A stretch of 64,000 nt of DNA from Robiginitalea marina (GTDB lineage: Bacteria; Bacteroidota; Bacteroidia; Flavobacteriales; Flavobacteriaceae), in the NCBI RefSeq assembly GCF_024006985.1, contig NZ_JAMXIB010000001.1, forward strand, positions 1-64,000, read 5' to 3'. The notes beneath the pieces were generated by a model. The model saw nothing but the letters and a program-made list of their open reading frames with translations. It searched no databases and had not been told where the DNA came from. Shown piece after piece: positions 36,184 to 46,298 of this stretch. Each line of letters opens with the position of its first letter. Position 1 is the first letter of the stretch. Position numbers and translations under genes: made by a program.

Positions 36184-36987
36184 CTAACCCAACAACTCCT
36201 TGTACAGGATGTAGAGGCCCATAACCACTACAAACCAGCCGAACGATTTTTTCAGGTTGGAACCCTTGATGAACTTGCTCAGCCAAATCCCCACAAAGAT
36301 CCCGACAACAGACAGGGCGGTAAAAGAAAGCAGGATATCCCAGTCAATGGCCAGGTTTTGCACATCCCCCAAAAATCCGATCAGCGATTTTATCGCGATG
36401 ATCAGCAGGGAGGTAGCCACCGCTTTCTTCATGGGTAATTTAGCCAGCATCACCAGGGCCGGGATAATTAAAAACCCCCCTCCGGCACCCACAATCCCGG
36501 TCAGCACCCCTACGACCAGGCCTTCCAGGATGATCAGGGGAAAATTGTATTCCACCTTGGCCGTGTCATCGTCACAGTTCTTGCACCGGCCCCGGATCAT
36601 GGATACCGAAGCCAGTAGCATGATGATGGCGAAAAAGACCATGATCCCAATATCTTTGGTTACCGTGAAATCCCCCACCTGGAATAGCGTTTCCGGTATG
36701 GCAGGCAGCAGGTATTTCCGGGTTCCGTATACCGCGATAAAGGCGGGAATGGAAAATACGATGGCCGTTTTAAAATCGACCAGGCCTTTCTGGATGTTTT
36801 TCAATGCCCCTACCAGGGAAGATACCCCAACGACAAACAGGGAATACGCGGTTGCCGTAACGGGGTTGATATGCAGGAGATATACCAAAACCGGAACGGT
36901 GAGGATTGAACCGCCGCCCCCGATCAATCCCAGCACAACACCGATTAAAAGGGCCCCGGCAAAGCCAAGAATTTCGAAAAGTTCCAT
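36184..36987 (-). CDS. TauE/SafE family permease
   Basis: About 267 residues from ATG 36987; a TTG 27 bp further upstream would only add polar residues before the first helix. It has eight hydrophobic segments and the two family repeats GLIGGGGSILTVPVLVYLL and GIVGAGGGFLIIPALVMLA. TauE/SafE proteins export sulfite or organosulfonates or take up related anions. The cysteines in GRCKNCDD between the halves may bind metal. Convergent with the AraC/TPR gene; substrate unknown. Confidence 0.9.
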   Translation of the reverse strand: MELFEILGFAGALLIGVVLGLIGGGGSILTVPVLVYLLHINPVTATAYSLFVVGVSSLVGALKNIQKGLVDFKTAIVFSIPAFIAVYGTRKYLLPAIPETLFQVGDFTVTKDIGIMVFFAIIMLLASVSMIRGRCKNCDDDTAKVEYNFPLIILEGLVVGVLTGIVGAGGGFLIIPALVMLAKLPMKKAVATSLLIIAIKSLIGFLGDVQNLAIDWDILLSFTALSVVGIFVGIWLSKFIKGSNLKKSFGWFVVVMGLYILYKELLG

Positions 36988-37163
36988 ATCTTTTTTGGGG
37001 ACGAAGGTCGCCAACCCCTTTGACCCTTGCAGTTACCTGGGTTACACAAGGTCCGTTCCGGTATGGGATTCCCGCAGGCAGGGGAGGTACGCCCGCCGCG
37101 TTCTGTACAATGGGAGGTATTTAGAGTAGCAGTGCGGGCCTGGCCCTGAAAAGGATCCTGTCC

Positions 37164-38288
37164 TCAGGGGGCGAACAGGATACAGACCGGGGAAGGGGCG
37201 TCCACCTGGTCGACAAAGGCCAGCAGGCCCGTTTGCAGGTTGCGGCTGAAAGAGACCAGGCTATTGGTGGTCTGGTTGGCAACCAGCAGGAACCGGCCAT
37301 CCGGGGACAGGTTGAAATTCCTGGGGGTTTCCCCCCGGGTGGGCTCGTGGCCCAGCGTGGTCAGGTTCCCGTTTTCCGGATTCACAGAAAAAATGGCGAT
37401 GCTGTGGTGTCCGCGGTTGGAGGCGTACAGGAAGTTTCCATCCGGGGAAACATGGATGTCGGCGCAGGTATTCTCCCCGGTAAAGCCTTCGGGCAGGGTG
37501 GTTAGGGTCTGTGCAACGGAATACCCCTCTCCGAAGGGGTTCTTTTTCACCAGGGAAACCGAGGAAGAGAGTTCATTGACGATGTACATCCAGGGGTGCT
37601 CCGGATGGAACGCCAGGTGGCGCGGCCCCGCCCCGGGTTCCATGGACAGGGTAGGGGGGGTGCCCGGAAGGAACCTGCCTGAACCCGGGTCTATCGTCGA
37701 AAACCACAACTGGTTGGTCCCCAGATCCACCGAAATGACGCTGCCGTCATCGGCAAACCAGCCGGAATGCGCATGGGGCGCTTCCTGCCGCGGGTGTTCC
37801 CCCCTGCCTTCGTGCTGTTGGACGTCCAGGAGTCCCGGGAGGGATCCATCGGCCCCTATTTTCAACAGGCCCATATTCCCCCCGCTGTAGTTGGCTACCA
37901 CCACAAAGCCTTCAGGGTTGGTGACTACGTGGCAGGGATGGGCCCCGCCGGAGGTTTCACGGTCGACCAGTACAAGGGTATCCTGCCCGATTTTAAAGGA
38001 GCTCACATACCCCATTTGGTTTTCGTCGCTGACCTCATTGACGGCCAGCAGGTACCTGCCATCGGCGGAAAGCGCCAAAAAGGAAGGGTTTTCCGCCCTT
38101 GCCATTAGCCCCCCTTTTTTCAGGGAGCCGTCATCGCCAAGAACAAATTTGTAGATGCCCTCGCTTTCTCCCCCGGTGTAGGTCCCTAGGTAAAAAGCCA
38201 CCTGCTGGGGTTGGGGGGTATTTTTGGGATCACTACATCCCAGGACCGGCAACAGGGCGATGGAAAAAAAGATGAGGGTACGCGACAT
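37164..38288 (-). CDS. Lactonase family beta-propeller lipoprotein
   Basis: 374 residues with a signal peptide ending in a lipobox (LLPVLGCSDPKN, Cys near 18). The propeller carries the 6-phosphogluconolactonase-family signatures PSFLALSADGRYLLAVNE, GAGPRHLAFHPEHPWMYIVNE and VSPDGNFLYASNRGHHSIAIF, roughly one per blade. As a secreted protein it probably opens sugar or other lactones outside the cytoplasm instead of serving the pentose phosphate path. It follows the GH3 glucosidase on the same strand with 159 bp between. Confidence 0.88.
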   Translation of the reverse strand: MSRTLIFFSIALLPVLGCSDPKNTPQPQQVAFYLGTYTGGESEGIYKFVLGDDGSLKKGGLMARAENPSFLALSADGRYLLAVNEVSDENQMGYVSSFKIGQDTLVLVDRETSGGAHPCHVVTNPEGFVVVANYSGGNMGLLKIGADGSLPGLLDVQQHEGRGEHPRQEAPHAHSGWFADDGSVISVDLGTNQLWFSTIDPGSGRFLPGTPPTLSMEPGAGPRHLAFHPEHPWMYIVNELSSSVSLVKKNPFGEGYSVAQTLTTLPEGFTGENTCADIHVSPDGNFLYASNRGHHSIAIFSVNPENGNLTTLGHEPTRGETPRNFNLSPDGRFLLVANQTTNSLVSFSRNLQTGLLAFVDQVDAPSPVCILFAP

Positions 38289-38447
38289 GTTCAGGACTTC
38301 GAAAAGGTTGTTTCATGCAATAGTACGGGAATTTGCGCACAAATCCGAGACCCGGCCGGGCGAGTGTCTGAATACCCCGAATGCTCCGGACCTGTTCTTT
38401 TTTGGCGCAACCCCGGCGGCACAAATAAAGCAGCCTGCAGGCCAGGG

Positions 38448-40913
38448 TCAAAGCCCGACCTCCATGCGCTGGCGCAGGTCCCGTGAGGAAGCCCCGGCTT
38501 CCAGGAAATAGGTCCCCGGCTCAAGGACCCATCCCGGGCGCGACTCATCCCAATACCGCAATTCTGCCACCGGGATGCGGAAAGTGAGCTCCGCCGATTC
38601 ACCGGGTTGCAGCAACGGGGTTTTGGCAAATGCCTTCAGCTCCCGTACCGGGCGATCGACCCCCGTATCGGGTTTGGAAGCATAGACCTGAACCACTTCT
38701 TTTCCTGCCCGGGCCCCCGTATTGGTTACGGAAAGCGACACCTTCAGGGTATCGTTTTCGAGTTGCCCCCCTATGGTCCCGTATTCAAACCGGGTATAGG
38801 AAAGCCCGTAGCCAAAGGGATAGGAAACCTCTAGGTCGGCTTTGTCAAAGTGCCGGTATCCCACATAAATGCCCTCCTCATATGCCGTGTAGTCCTTGTT
38901 GCGGACCTTTTCGGGATCGGGTTTTTCCTCCCGGTCCCCAATGAAATCCATGACCCCCATCCGTTCCCCGTCCAGCGGGAAATTCGCGTGGGAGGCATGG
39001 TCGTGCAGGTGCACGGGGAAGGTCATGGGGAGCTTGCCGCTGGGGTTGACCCGCCCGCTGAGTACATCTGCCACGGAATTGCCGCCTTCCTGCCCGCCCT
39101 GCCAGGCCAGCAGGATGGCATCGGGCTGGTCATTCCAGGAGGCGGTTTCGATCACGCCCCCAATGTTCAAAACCACGAGCACCTTTTTCCCGGCGGCGTG
39201 GAAGGCTGCGCAGGTAAGGGAGATCATGTCCTGCTCCGTTTGGCTCAGCAGGAAGTCGTCCTTTTCCACCCGATCACCGCCTTCCCCGCTGTTCCGGCCT
39301 ATGGTGATGATGGCCATGTCGGCCTCTTCAGCGGTTTGCTCCAGCTGCTCTGGGGTCAGCAGGAATTCAGGGGGGCTGTAGGGCTGCAGCATGGCGTTGA
39401 AGCCCTCGGGCTTTACAAAGGCCTCCCGGTTGGCCGTCCTGTGGGCTTCAAAGGCCTCTTTCGGGGTTTGTGCGATTTCAAAGACCACCCGGGGGGTCAT
39501 CGCCTCGGGATCCATGTTCCGGATTTCGGACTGGGGTTCCGTACGGGTGAGGCCCTCCTCCAGGGAGACCGTATACGCTTCATTCACATCCCCGGAACCC
39601 GTGCCCCCGGCGATAAAGTCATAGGAGGTCACCCCGATCAGGGCCACGGTCTGCGCCTCTTTCAGGGGGAGTACCCCTTCATTTTTCAGCAGCACCATCC
39701 CCTCGGAAGCGGATTGGCGGGTGATGGCCGCATGGGCTTCCAGGTCCGGGTTGTTCCCGTTTTCATACCCCTGCATCTTCCGGGATCCGAGTACCAGTTT
39801 CAGGATCCGCCTTACGGCCATATCGATCGCTGCTTCGGTCAATTCCCCTTTTTCGTAGGCTTCCAGCAGGGCATCCCACTGCTTTTTGGTGCCGGGTTCC
39901 AGCAGGTCGTTCCCGGCGCGGATCATGGCTGCGGGATCATTGCCCCCGAACCAGTCCGACATAACCAGGCCTTCAAAACCCCATTCCCCCCGCAGGATAC
40001 CGGTAAGGAGTTCCCGGCTTTCTGCAACGTACGTGCCGTTGACCTTGTTATAGGAAGACATGAGGGTCCAGGGTTGGGACTCCCTGACAATGATCTCGAA
40101 CCCTTTCAGATAGACTTCCCGCAGCGCCCTTTCAGACACCAGCGCATCGTTGACGAAGCGATCCGTTTCCTGGTTGTTGGCCACGAAGTGCTTGACGGAG
40201 GTCCCCACGCCCTGGGATTCGATCCCGTTGACCATGGCCGCCCCGATGAGGCCGGTCAGGACCGGGTCTTCCGAGTAGTATTCGAAATTCCGGCCGCAGA
40301 AGGGGTGCCTCTGGATGTTGGCGCCCGGCCCCAAAATAACGTCCACCCCGTATTCCAGGGCCTCATTCCCCATGGCGGCTCCTATTTGTTCCACCAGGGT
40401 CGTGTTCCAGGTGGAGGCCAGCATGGTACCGATGGGGAAGGCGGTGGCATAGTACGTCCGGTCTTCGCCTTCACGGGTAGGTTCGATCCGGAGCCCAGCC
40501 GGGCCATCCGACAGGTAGACCGTGGGGATGCCCAGGCGGGGGGTCGGCACGATGGTGCCGGCAGCCCCGGGGATGCCCTGCCCCGGTTCATTCCGGCCGA
40601 CGGCAGACCCGATCCCGGAGCCTTTGAGCAGGTGAATTTTTTCTTCCAGGGTCATCTGCGACAGCAGGTCGGCAGCCCGTTCGGCAACCGGCCTTCTGCC
40701 GTCTTCATAAATATCGAGCTTGCCGTTCCCATTCCGGTCCGGGAAGGCATACCCGTCCAGGATCAGTTCCGGAATATTCCCGTTCTCGGAATATTCCTCT
40801 TCAAAATCAAGCAGGATGGACTTCAGGTAAAGCCAGCCAATAAGCCCTGACAGGAGCAACAGGAGCAGGAGGGAAGCCAGGACGATGAGGGTGATTTTAA
40901 CGGGTTTTTTCAT
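38448..40913 (-). CDS. Glycoside hydrolase family 3 beta-glucosidase
   Basis: 821 residues. An N-terminal membrane helix (about 6-30) anchors it. A DRNGNGKLDIYEDG segment near 57-70 looks like a calcium-binding loop. The GH3 barrel contains KHFVANNQETDRF and the nucleophile Asp320 in VMSDWFGGNDP. The second GH3 domain follows (AIITIGRNSGEGGDR), and a fibronectin-III-like domain closes the protein (SVTNTGARAGKEVVQVYA). It releases terminal beta-glucose or xylose from oligosaccharides at the envelope. A long open frame on the other strand here is a codon-bias shadow. Confidence 0.95.
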   Translation of the reverse strand: MKKPVKITLIVLASLLLLLLLSGLIGWLYLKSILLDFEEEYSENGNIPELILDGYAFPDRNGNGKLDIYEDGRRPVAERAADLLSQMTLEEKIHLLKGSGIGSAVGRNEPGQGIPGAAGTIVPTPRLGIPTVYLSDGPAGLRIEPTREGEDRTYYATAFPIGTMLASTWNTTLVEQIGAAMGNEALEYGVDVILGPGANIQRHPFCGRNFEYYSEDPVLTGLIGAAMVNGIESQGVGTSVKHFVANNQETDRFVNDALVSERALREVYLKGFEIIVRESQPWTLMSSYNKVNGTYVAESRELLTGILRGEWGFEGLVMSDWFGGNDPAAMIRAGNDLLEPGTKKQWDALLEAYEKGELTEAAIDMAVRRILKLVLGSRKMQGYENGNNPDLEAHAAITRQSASEGMVLLKNEGVLPLKEAQTVALIGVTSYDFIAGGTGSGDVNEAYTVSLEEGLTRTEPQSEIRNMDPEAMTPRVVFEIAQTPKEAFEAHRTANREAFVKPEGFNAMLQPYSPPEFLLTPEQLEQTAEEADMAIITIGRNSGEGGDRVEKDDFLLSQTEQDMISLTCAAFHAAGKKVLVVLNIGGVIETASWNDQPDAILLAWQGGQEGGNSVADVLSGRVNPSGKLPMTFPVHLHDHASHANFPLDGERMGVMDFIGDREEKPDPEKVRNKDYTAYEEGIYVGYRHFDKADLEVSYPFGYGLSYTRFEYGTIGGQLENDTLKVSLSVTNTGARAGKEVVQVYASKPDTGVDRPVRELKAFAKTPLLQPGESAELTFRIPVAELRYWDESRPGWVLEPGTYFLEAGASSRDLRQRMEVGL

Positions 40914-41330
40914 AGAATGCAGGGTTTAGGGGTCCTGCAAAGATAACACAGGTCAACTTACAGCCTCCAGACCTGTCGGGAAAAGTGTTCCTTACCCATG
41001 GGTCCCCCCTGGGATTCCTGGTGCCCGTGCAGGACCACCTTCCCAACCCAAAAGACAGAGTCCGCTCCCTTATGGCAGGTGGGCTTTGTTGCTGCGGGGG
41101 TTGCCCTTGAATTCAGGCCAGGAATTCCCTGTTCCTGGACCGGCAATACGGGAAGGGGACGGGACCTTCAGCAGGATACAGCCCCGCCTGCCAGGGTGTA
41201 TTTCCGCAATTCCCAAAGGTTTATGCTGACGCCGTGGTCTACCCACATGCACTGCCCCGGGGGTGATGGCCGGCCTGAACAGCTTCCCTTGAGCAGATCA
41301 GTACCCTTGGGCTACCAATGGTGGGGTGTT
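40914..41330. other. Gene-free spacer upstream of the GH3 gene
   Basis: 417 bp, GC-rich. It should contain the GH3 promoter. Open frames here have no recognisable protein character and run into the next gene's antisense strand. I see no RNA gene, repeat or clear terminator. Confidence 0.5.
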
Positions 41331-41918
41331 CTAATTGCTCCAGACCAGGCCGATATTGAAGGCATAATACGGCAGGCTGGGGAGTTCATCCCCCGAGGCG
41401 ACGTAGTTGTACCTGAAAGAGGCACGGATGCCCACATTATAGCCCACCTCGTAATCCAGGCCTATTTCAGGCCGCAGGCTGAAGGGCCATCCGGTACGTT
41501 CATCCCGGAAGAGGCCCGTGTCCTGGTCAAATATACTGTACACCAGCCCGATACCCAGGCCGGCATAGGGGTTCAGGTCCCCGGAAGGGTTTAAATAAAA
41601 GCTCCCTGTGACCAGGATCGGAAAACTATTGAGGTAATTGTAGCGAAACCCGGATAGCGTCTCGGTCCCGGTGGTTTCAGTTACAAAACCGAGGTCGTCA
41701 TTGAACACCTGCCATCCGGCGCTGAATCCGAGGGCAAACCCTTCCCGGATGAAATACTGGTAGTCGATATTCACCCCGCGCCAACTGGTGGATTCCAAAT
41801 AATCGGAGGTCTCCCCGGAGGGGAAGCCCACGCTGTAGGTAAGGGCGAATTTGGTCTGTCCAAAGGAGAGGGTGGTGAACAAAGCCAGCAGGGAAGCAGT
41901 TATCAGGAAACGTCTCAT
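41331..41918 (-). CDS. Outer-membrane beta-barrel protein
   Basis: 195 residues with signal peptide (ALFTTLSFGQ). Amphipathic strands alternate with turns (FALTYSVGFPSGE, NIDYQYFIREGFALGFSAGWQ, NPYAGLGIGLVYSIF, FNIGLVWSN). This is the compact eight-stranded OmpA/OprF-like barrel type. The function is unknown. It is 18 bp downstream of the DUF4136 lipoprotein gene on the same strand, so both are probably one operon. Confidence 0.85.
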   Translation of the reverse strand: MRRFLITASLLALFTTLSFGQTKFALTYSVGFPSGETSDYLESTSWRGVNIDYQYFIREGFALGFSAGWQVFNDDLGFVTETTGTETLSGFRYNYLNSFPILVTGSFYLNPSGDLNPYAGLGIGLVYSIFDQDTGLFRDERTGWPFSLRPEIGLDYEVGYNVGIRASFRYNYVASGDELPSLPYYAFNIGLVWSN

Positions 41919-41936
41919 GAGTGTCTCGAATTGGAA

Positions 41937-42545
41937 TTAATCAAACGGAGGTTGGGTAAAGGCCTGGTCAAGGTTGCGATCGATCCGGCCGATGATGTTT
42001 GCGTCACTTCCCTGAAGCAGCCCGTTGATGGCCCCGGTCCAGACGACCGGTACTTCCTCATTCAGGACCCCATTGGGATCCGTAACCTGGATCAATACGG
42101 TCCCGGTTCGGTAACCGGTTACATATCCCGGCAGGTAGCCCGGGTACCACCAGCCCCAGCAGGGGTAATACCAGCACCAGTAGCCGGGGTCGTAGAAATA
42201 GAGGAACTCGGTATCAAAGGCAGAGGCCAGCACGATAAGGTCAGGGCCGTCCGCCTCATCCACCTCGGTCCAGCCCTCCGCATTGAGGTTCTGGCGTATG
42301 TTGTCAAGGATGGCATCCCCGAACTGGTCGTCTATAAACTCCGGGGGACCGTTCGGGCCCCGGTCGTCATCGATCAGCAGGACCCCGTCAGGCAGGGCAT
42401 AGGTGTACGCGTTGTCAAAATTGAACTCGGGAGCGTAATTGGTATATACCACATCGTACTCCTCCACAAACTCCGGCTCATCCGGATAACACCCCGGCAA
42501 TAGAAATGCCAGGGCGGCAGGGGCCATTTTCAGCCAATCCCCCAT
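41937..42545 (-). CDS. DUF4136 domain lipoprotein
   Basis: 202 residues from ATG 42545, chosen because MGDWLKMAPAALAFLLPGC is a compact lipoprotein signal; an in-frame start 39 bp upstream adds a charged extension unlike a signal peptide. The domain has NFDNAYTYALPDGVLL near the start and DGPDLIVLASAFDTEF in the middle, typical of DUF4136. A Trp/Tyr/Pro-rich stretch (YWCWYYPCWGWWYPGYLPGY) follows. The family is a Bacteroidota envelope lipoprotein of unknown role. Confidence 0.85.
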   Translation of the reverse strand: MGDWLKMAPAALAFLLPGCYPDEPEFVEEYDVVYTNYAPEFNFDNAYTYALPDGVLLIDDDRGPNGPPEFIDDQFGDAILDNIRQNLNAEGWTEVDEADGPDLIVLASAFDTEFLYFYDPGYWCWYYPCWGWWYPGYLPGYVTGYRTGTVLIQVTDPNGVLNEEVPVVWTGAINGLLQGSDANIIGRIDRNLDQAFTQPPFD

Positions 42546-42839
42546 TCTTTTGAATCCTGTTCCGTGTTCCATATCCCAATTCATATTGAGTTAAATAGGC
42601 GGTTCCCTCAAATCTATTAAAAATCAGTCGAAGGAAGGCCAGGGTAACTAAATAAACTAGCCCGGAAAGCCTAGTGTCACAAAACAATGGGCCCCGGGCC
42701 CCTTTTGAAGGTAGGGTTGTTTGGGATGGCCAATTTAGGATAGGCCCCGGCGGAAACCACATGTTTTTCCGGCTTTTTGAATTTGATATTTTGCTACATT
42801 TAAGAACAACTTATCAATTCAACCAAATACAAATGAATT

Positions 42840-43523
42840 ATGAAAAAACTGGTAGCAGAATTTATCGGCACCCTATGGCTGGTCCTGGGGGGCTGTGGTA
42901 GTGCCGTGCTGGCAGCCGGGTATCCGGAACTGGGGATCGGCTTTGTCGGGGTTTCCATTGCCTTTGGGTTAACAGTCCTGACCATGGTCTATGCCATAGG
43001 CCATATTTCCGGGTGCCACCTGAACCCGGCCGTTTCGGTCGGGCTTTGGATGGGGGGGCGCTTTGAGGCCAAAAACCTGGCCCCTTACATCCTGGCCCAG
43101 GTGTTGGGCGGCATTGCAGGGGCAGGAATCCTGTACCTGATTGCCAGCGGGAAAAGCGGGTTCGAACTTGGCGGGTTCGCGGCCAATGGCTATGGTGCCC
43201 ATTCCCCGGACGGGTACAACATGGTATCCGCCCTGGTTACCGAAGTGGTGATGACCTTTATGTTTTTGATCATCATCCTGGGGGCCACCCATCCGAAGGC
43301 GCCAAGGGGCTTTGCCGGAGTCGCCATTGGCCTGGGCCTTACGCTGATCCACCTGATCAGCATTCCGGTAACCAACACCTCGGTAAACCCTGCCAGGAGT
43401 ACCAGCCAGGCCTTGTTTGTCGGGGACTGGGCCCTGAGCCAGCTTTGGCTCTTCTGGGTGGCCCCGGTGGTCGGGGCGGCCATTGCCGGGTTGGTGTACA
43501 AAAGCCTTTCGCCTGAAAAATAA
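42840..43523 (+). CDS. aqpZ: Aquaporin Z
   Basis: 227 residues, standard AqpZ length. Six membrane helices and both pore motifs are present: HLNPAVSVG (near residue 63) and SVNPARSTS (near 184). The selectivity filter residues F43-like and the second-half histidine in [21 protein letters not shown] also fit a water-specific channel. The channel gives fast osmotic water flow across the inner membrane. It stands alone, with a terminator after it. AT-rich DNA just upstream (42780-42830) holds a plausible promoter. Confidence 0.95.
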   Translation: MKKLVAEFIGTLWLVLGGCGSAVLAAGYPELGIGFVGVSIAFGLTVLTMVYAIGHISGCHLNPAVSVGLWMGGRFEAKNLAPYILAQVLGGIAGAGILYLIASGKSGFELGGFAANGYGAHSPDGYNMVSALVTEVVMTFMFLIIILGATHPKAPRGFAGVAIGLGLTLIHLISIPVTNTSVNPARSTSQALFVGDWALSQLWLFWVAPVVGAAIAGLVYKSLSPEK

Positions 43524-43572
43524 ACCAGGCGCCTGCCCTTAACCGGAGGGCTGCTTATGGAATGGCTAACAA

Positions 43573-43613
43573 AAAGGGTGCATGCAGGAAGGTTACTGCG
43601 GTATGCACCCTTT
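43573..43613. terminator. Bidirectional terminator between aqpZ and LytTR gene
   Basis: Arms AAAGGGTGCAT (43573-43583) and ATGCACCCTTT (43603-43613) are exact complements. A-rich before and T-rich after, so it serves both convergent genes. Confidence 0.85.
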
Positions 43614-43651
43614 ATTCTTTCAGGATTGCCCTGTAGCGAAGTTGGAGGGTA

Positions 43652-44413
43652 TTACTGCGGAGGAAGCCCCTGCATCCGCATCAGAAATTCCTCTTTCTTC
43701 GACCGCGAAACCGGAATATGCGCTTCGTTTTTCATAAGGATGTACCCGCCATCGGCCTTTACGTACCTTTTCACTTCCCTTAGGTTAATCAGGTAGCTGT
43801 TATGGACCCTCATAAAATCTGAAGGGGGAAGCAAGCGTTCATATTCTTTCAAATGCTTGCTCACCAAAATCGGTACTCCGGAAATGGGATGGAACTGGGT
43901 ATAGGAACCATCCGCTTTCAGGTAACGCAGGTCCCTGCTGTTGACGAACTCCATGCCCTCGGCGGTATTCAGGCAGAGCTTAACGTGGTCGCTTTGCGGG
44001 ATCCTGAGGTTTTGAAGCAGCGATTCCAGTTGCTCCCCATAACCCGGTTTGTTTTTTGCCCTTTTTGCCTTTTCCACGGCTTCCTGCAGTTCTTCAAGAT
44101 CAATGGGCTTTAAGAGGTAGTCCAGGGAACTCATTTTTATGGCTTTAATGGCGTAGTGCTCAAAGGCCGTGGTAAAAATGACCTCAGGGGCAATTCCTTT
44201 CACCTGTTCCAGCACGTCAAACCCCGATCCGGTTTGTAATTCTATGTCGAGGAAGACCACGTCTGGCCTGCGCTCCCTGATCAGGCGAACGGCATCTTCC
44301 ACATTAGCGGTGATTCCAACGATGTCTATTCCCTCACAGAATTCCGTCAGCAGGCCTTTCAGGATTTCCTGGTTGTGTTTTTCGTCTTCTACAATAAGGG
44401 CATTGAGTTTCAT
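43652..44413 (-). CDS. LytTR-type response regulator
   Basis: About 253 residues from ATG 44413 (a TTG 9 bp upstream is less likely). The receiver domain has the acidic pair in ALIVEDEKHN, phospho-acceptor Asp in PDVVFLDIEL (near 54), and the lysine in LLKPID. The C-terminal LytTR DNA-binding domain carries DLRYLKADGSYTQFH and RVHNSYLINLREVKRYVKAD. It is the output of the kinase genes directly upstream, 13 bp after the kinase stop. Targets are unknown. Confidence 0.93.
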   Translation of the reverse strand: MKLNALIVEDEKHNQEILKGLLTEFCEGIDIVGITANVEDAVRLIRERRPDVVFLDIELQTGSGFDVLEQVKGIAPEVIFTTAFEHYAIKAIKMSSLDYLLKPIDLEELQEAVEKAKRAKNKPGYGEQLESLLQNLRIPQSDHVKLCLNTAEGMEFVNSRDLRYLKADGSYTQFHPISGVPILVSKHLKEYERLLPPSDFMRVHNSYLINLREVKRYVKADGGYILMKNEAHIPVSRSKKEEFLMRMQGLPPQ

Positions 44414-44426
44414 AGCGGTCAAAAAG

Positions 44427-46298
44427 TTATTGCAAAGGTATCCAGAGGGTTACCCGCGTACCCCGGGGGGTACCTTCCGGGTCCTTTAAATCGGTGATTT
44501 CCATTTGTCCCGGGGCAGCGGTTGGGCCAGGAAGCATCTGAAGGCGCTGTTGGGTGACTTCCATCCCCCTGGAAACATGGCGCTTTCCAAATCCGCGTTG
44601 TCGATTCCGGGAGGCTTCCCGGCCGATGCCATTGTCGGTTACCTCGCATTTAAGGAGGCCCTGGTCCGTGGAAAATGCAACCTGCAATTCCCGCGCCCCC
44701 GACAACTTGGGCATCAGGCCGTGGATAATGGCATTTTCCACAAAAGGCTGCACCAGTAGCAGGGGCACCTCTGTGGCCTCAGGGTCGAGGTCTTCGCTTA
44801 CGGTTACCTCATAGGAGAAAGCCCCTTCGAACCGCAGGTGCTCAATTTCGAGGTAATGGTTCAGGAATCGGATTTCCTCGGCGAGCGAAATGTTTGCCGT
44901 TACCGAGTGTTCCAGGGTCCTGCGCATCAGCACCGAAAATTTATTGAGGTATTTCAAGGCCCCCAACCGGTCGTTTCGGGTGATCAGGTGCTGGATAGCT
45001 GTAAGGGAATTGAATATGAAATGCGGGTTCATCTGCGCCCGTAAGGCACTCATTTTTTGGTCAGAAGCTTCTTTTTCAAGGCGTTGCTTTTCGCGTTGCA
45101 CATGATAAATTTTATAGGCAAGGCCATACCCGAATACCATAATTTCCAGGATCACCCCCAGCAGTAAATAGTTGGGGTCCCCGGTGGCGAAAAGGCCTAT
45201 CGACCCCAGGGAATAACAGGCCGATCCCGTGGCGATGAAGTAGGCCAACCGGCTTTTACCCCGGGTATACAGGTAGGCGATGGCCAGCAGGACGAAGGCA
45301 GACAGCACCAGTGCCCTGAGGTTCAGCAGGAACTCATGGTATTGGAATCCCCTGGCAAGCAACAGGCTGCTGTCAGCGAGCAGCAACACCGCCAGGAACC
45401 CAATGATTCCCCAGAGAAATTTATGGAAGAGGGGGTAATGGGTCCTGGTTTTAAGGTATTCTATGGTAAAGCCCGTATAGAAAATACTGGAAAGGATTTC
45501 GAATAAATTACTCCCGAAAAAGGATACAAAGGAATCATTCCCGACAAGGTTCAGATATCCGGGAATTTTAGTCCTCCCGAAAAAGAGGATCAGGAAAAGC
45601 AGGTATCCGGCATACAGCAGGAAGTCCTTCTGCCGGTTCTGCAGGTATACCACCAGGGTAAACAGCAGCATGGGGATGGCAAGCCCGAGAAAAAGATAGG
45701 TCCCGGCGGCTTTTTGTTGTCGTTCGAGGGCCTCCCTGGCCATGGCAAGTTGGTTGGCCTGCTGGTCGTAAACCCTAAAGGCCCCCGGATCTATGTAACC
45801 GCGCCCGGTGAGTTTCCTGAGCCTGAGGATCAGGTAACGCCCGCCGATAAGGTGCGATGGGTCAAATTCAATGCGGTCTGTAAACATGTGACTTCCCGGG
45901 CTGCGCGGTTGCTGGAAACTCCCGAAGGCCTTGCTGTAAAAAAATTCTAAATGCTGCAGGTACGCTTCGGCTTCATTGAACACCCCGGTCTGTAAAATCC
46001 ACAGGGGCCGGGAAGACAGTTCCTTTTCCCATCCCTGAAAATCAAGCCTCACCCAGTAGGTTTCTTCGGGTCGGGTAGCAACCCGGCCGCGTAGCTTTTT
46101 GAAGGGAAGACTTTCTGAGCCTGCAATAAAGGGAATATATTCCAGGGTATCTGCGGATCCTTCAATGACCAGGAAGGAGGCATCCACCGGTTTTCCGGGG
46201 ATTTTCGGTTCCGCATCCCGGGCCATCCCCTGAAACAGCATCAGAAGGAGCCACGGGAGTACCGTGGCGATCAGCTTAGGTTGGGCAATTGCAGGCAA
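44427..46298 (-). CDS. 7TM sensor histidine kinase, LytS-like
   Basis: 623 residues. A 7TMR-DISM layout: N-terminal signal, an extracellular sensing domain (about 45-185), then seven membrane helices (about 205-385). The kinase part has the His_kinase motif QMNPHFIFNSLTAIQ with the phosphorylated histidine, an N box FVENAIIHGL and the G1 box VTDNGIG. All active-site elements are present. TTG at 46298 is the best start because it precedes a good signal peptide, and it overlaps the end of the upstream kinase gene by 28 bp. It should phosphorylate the LytTR regulator downstream. Confidence 0.93.
   Translation of the reverse strand: MPAIAQPKLIATVLPWLLLMLFQGMARDAEPKIPGKPVDASFLVIEGSADTLEYIPFIAGSESLPFKKLRGRVATRPEETYWVRLDFQGWEKELSSRPLWILQTGVFNEAEAYLQHLEFFYSKAFGSFQQPRSPGSHMFTDRIEFDPSHLIGGRYLILRLRKLTGRGYIDPGAFRVYDQQANQLAMAREALERQQKAAGTYLFLGLAIPMLLFTLVVYLQNRQKDFLLYAGYLLFLILFFGRTKIPGYLNLVGNDSFVSFFGSNLFEILSSIFYTGFTIEYLKTRTHYPLFHKFLWGIIGFLAVLLLADSSLLLARGFQYHEFLLNLRALVLSAFVLLAIAYLYTRGKSRLAYFIATGSACYSLGSIGLFATGDPNYLLLGVILEIMVFGYGLAYKIYHVQREKQRLEKEASDQKMSALRAQMNPHFIFNSLTAIQHLITRNDRLGALKYLNKFSVLMRRTLEHSVTANISLAEEIRFLNHYLEIEHLRFEGAFSYEVTVSEDLDPEATEVPLLLVQPFVENAIIHGLMPKLSGARELQVAFSTDQGLLKCEVTDNGIGREASRNRQRGFGKRHVSRGMEVTQQRLQMLPGPTAAPGQMEITDLKDPEGTPRGTRVTLWIPLQ

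Noticed and set aside
38850-40850. A 666-codon open frame on the plus strand opposite the GH3 gene
   Set aside because: It is antisense to a complete GH3 glucosidase with all motifs; long antisense frames are expected in GC-rich DNA with this codon bias, and its translation has no domain character.
40998-41594. A 198-codon plus-strand frame
   Set aside because: It begins in a spacer and runs antisense through the beta-barrel gene; Trp/Cys/Pro-rich translation is not protein-like.
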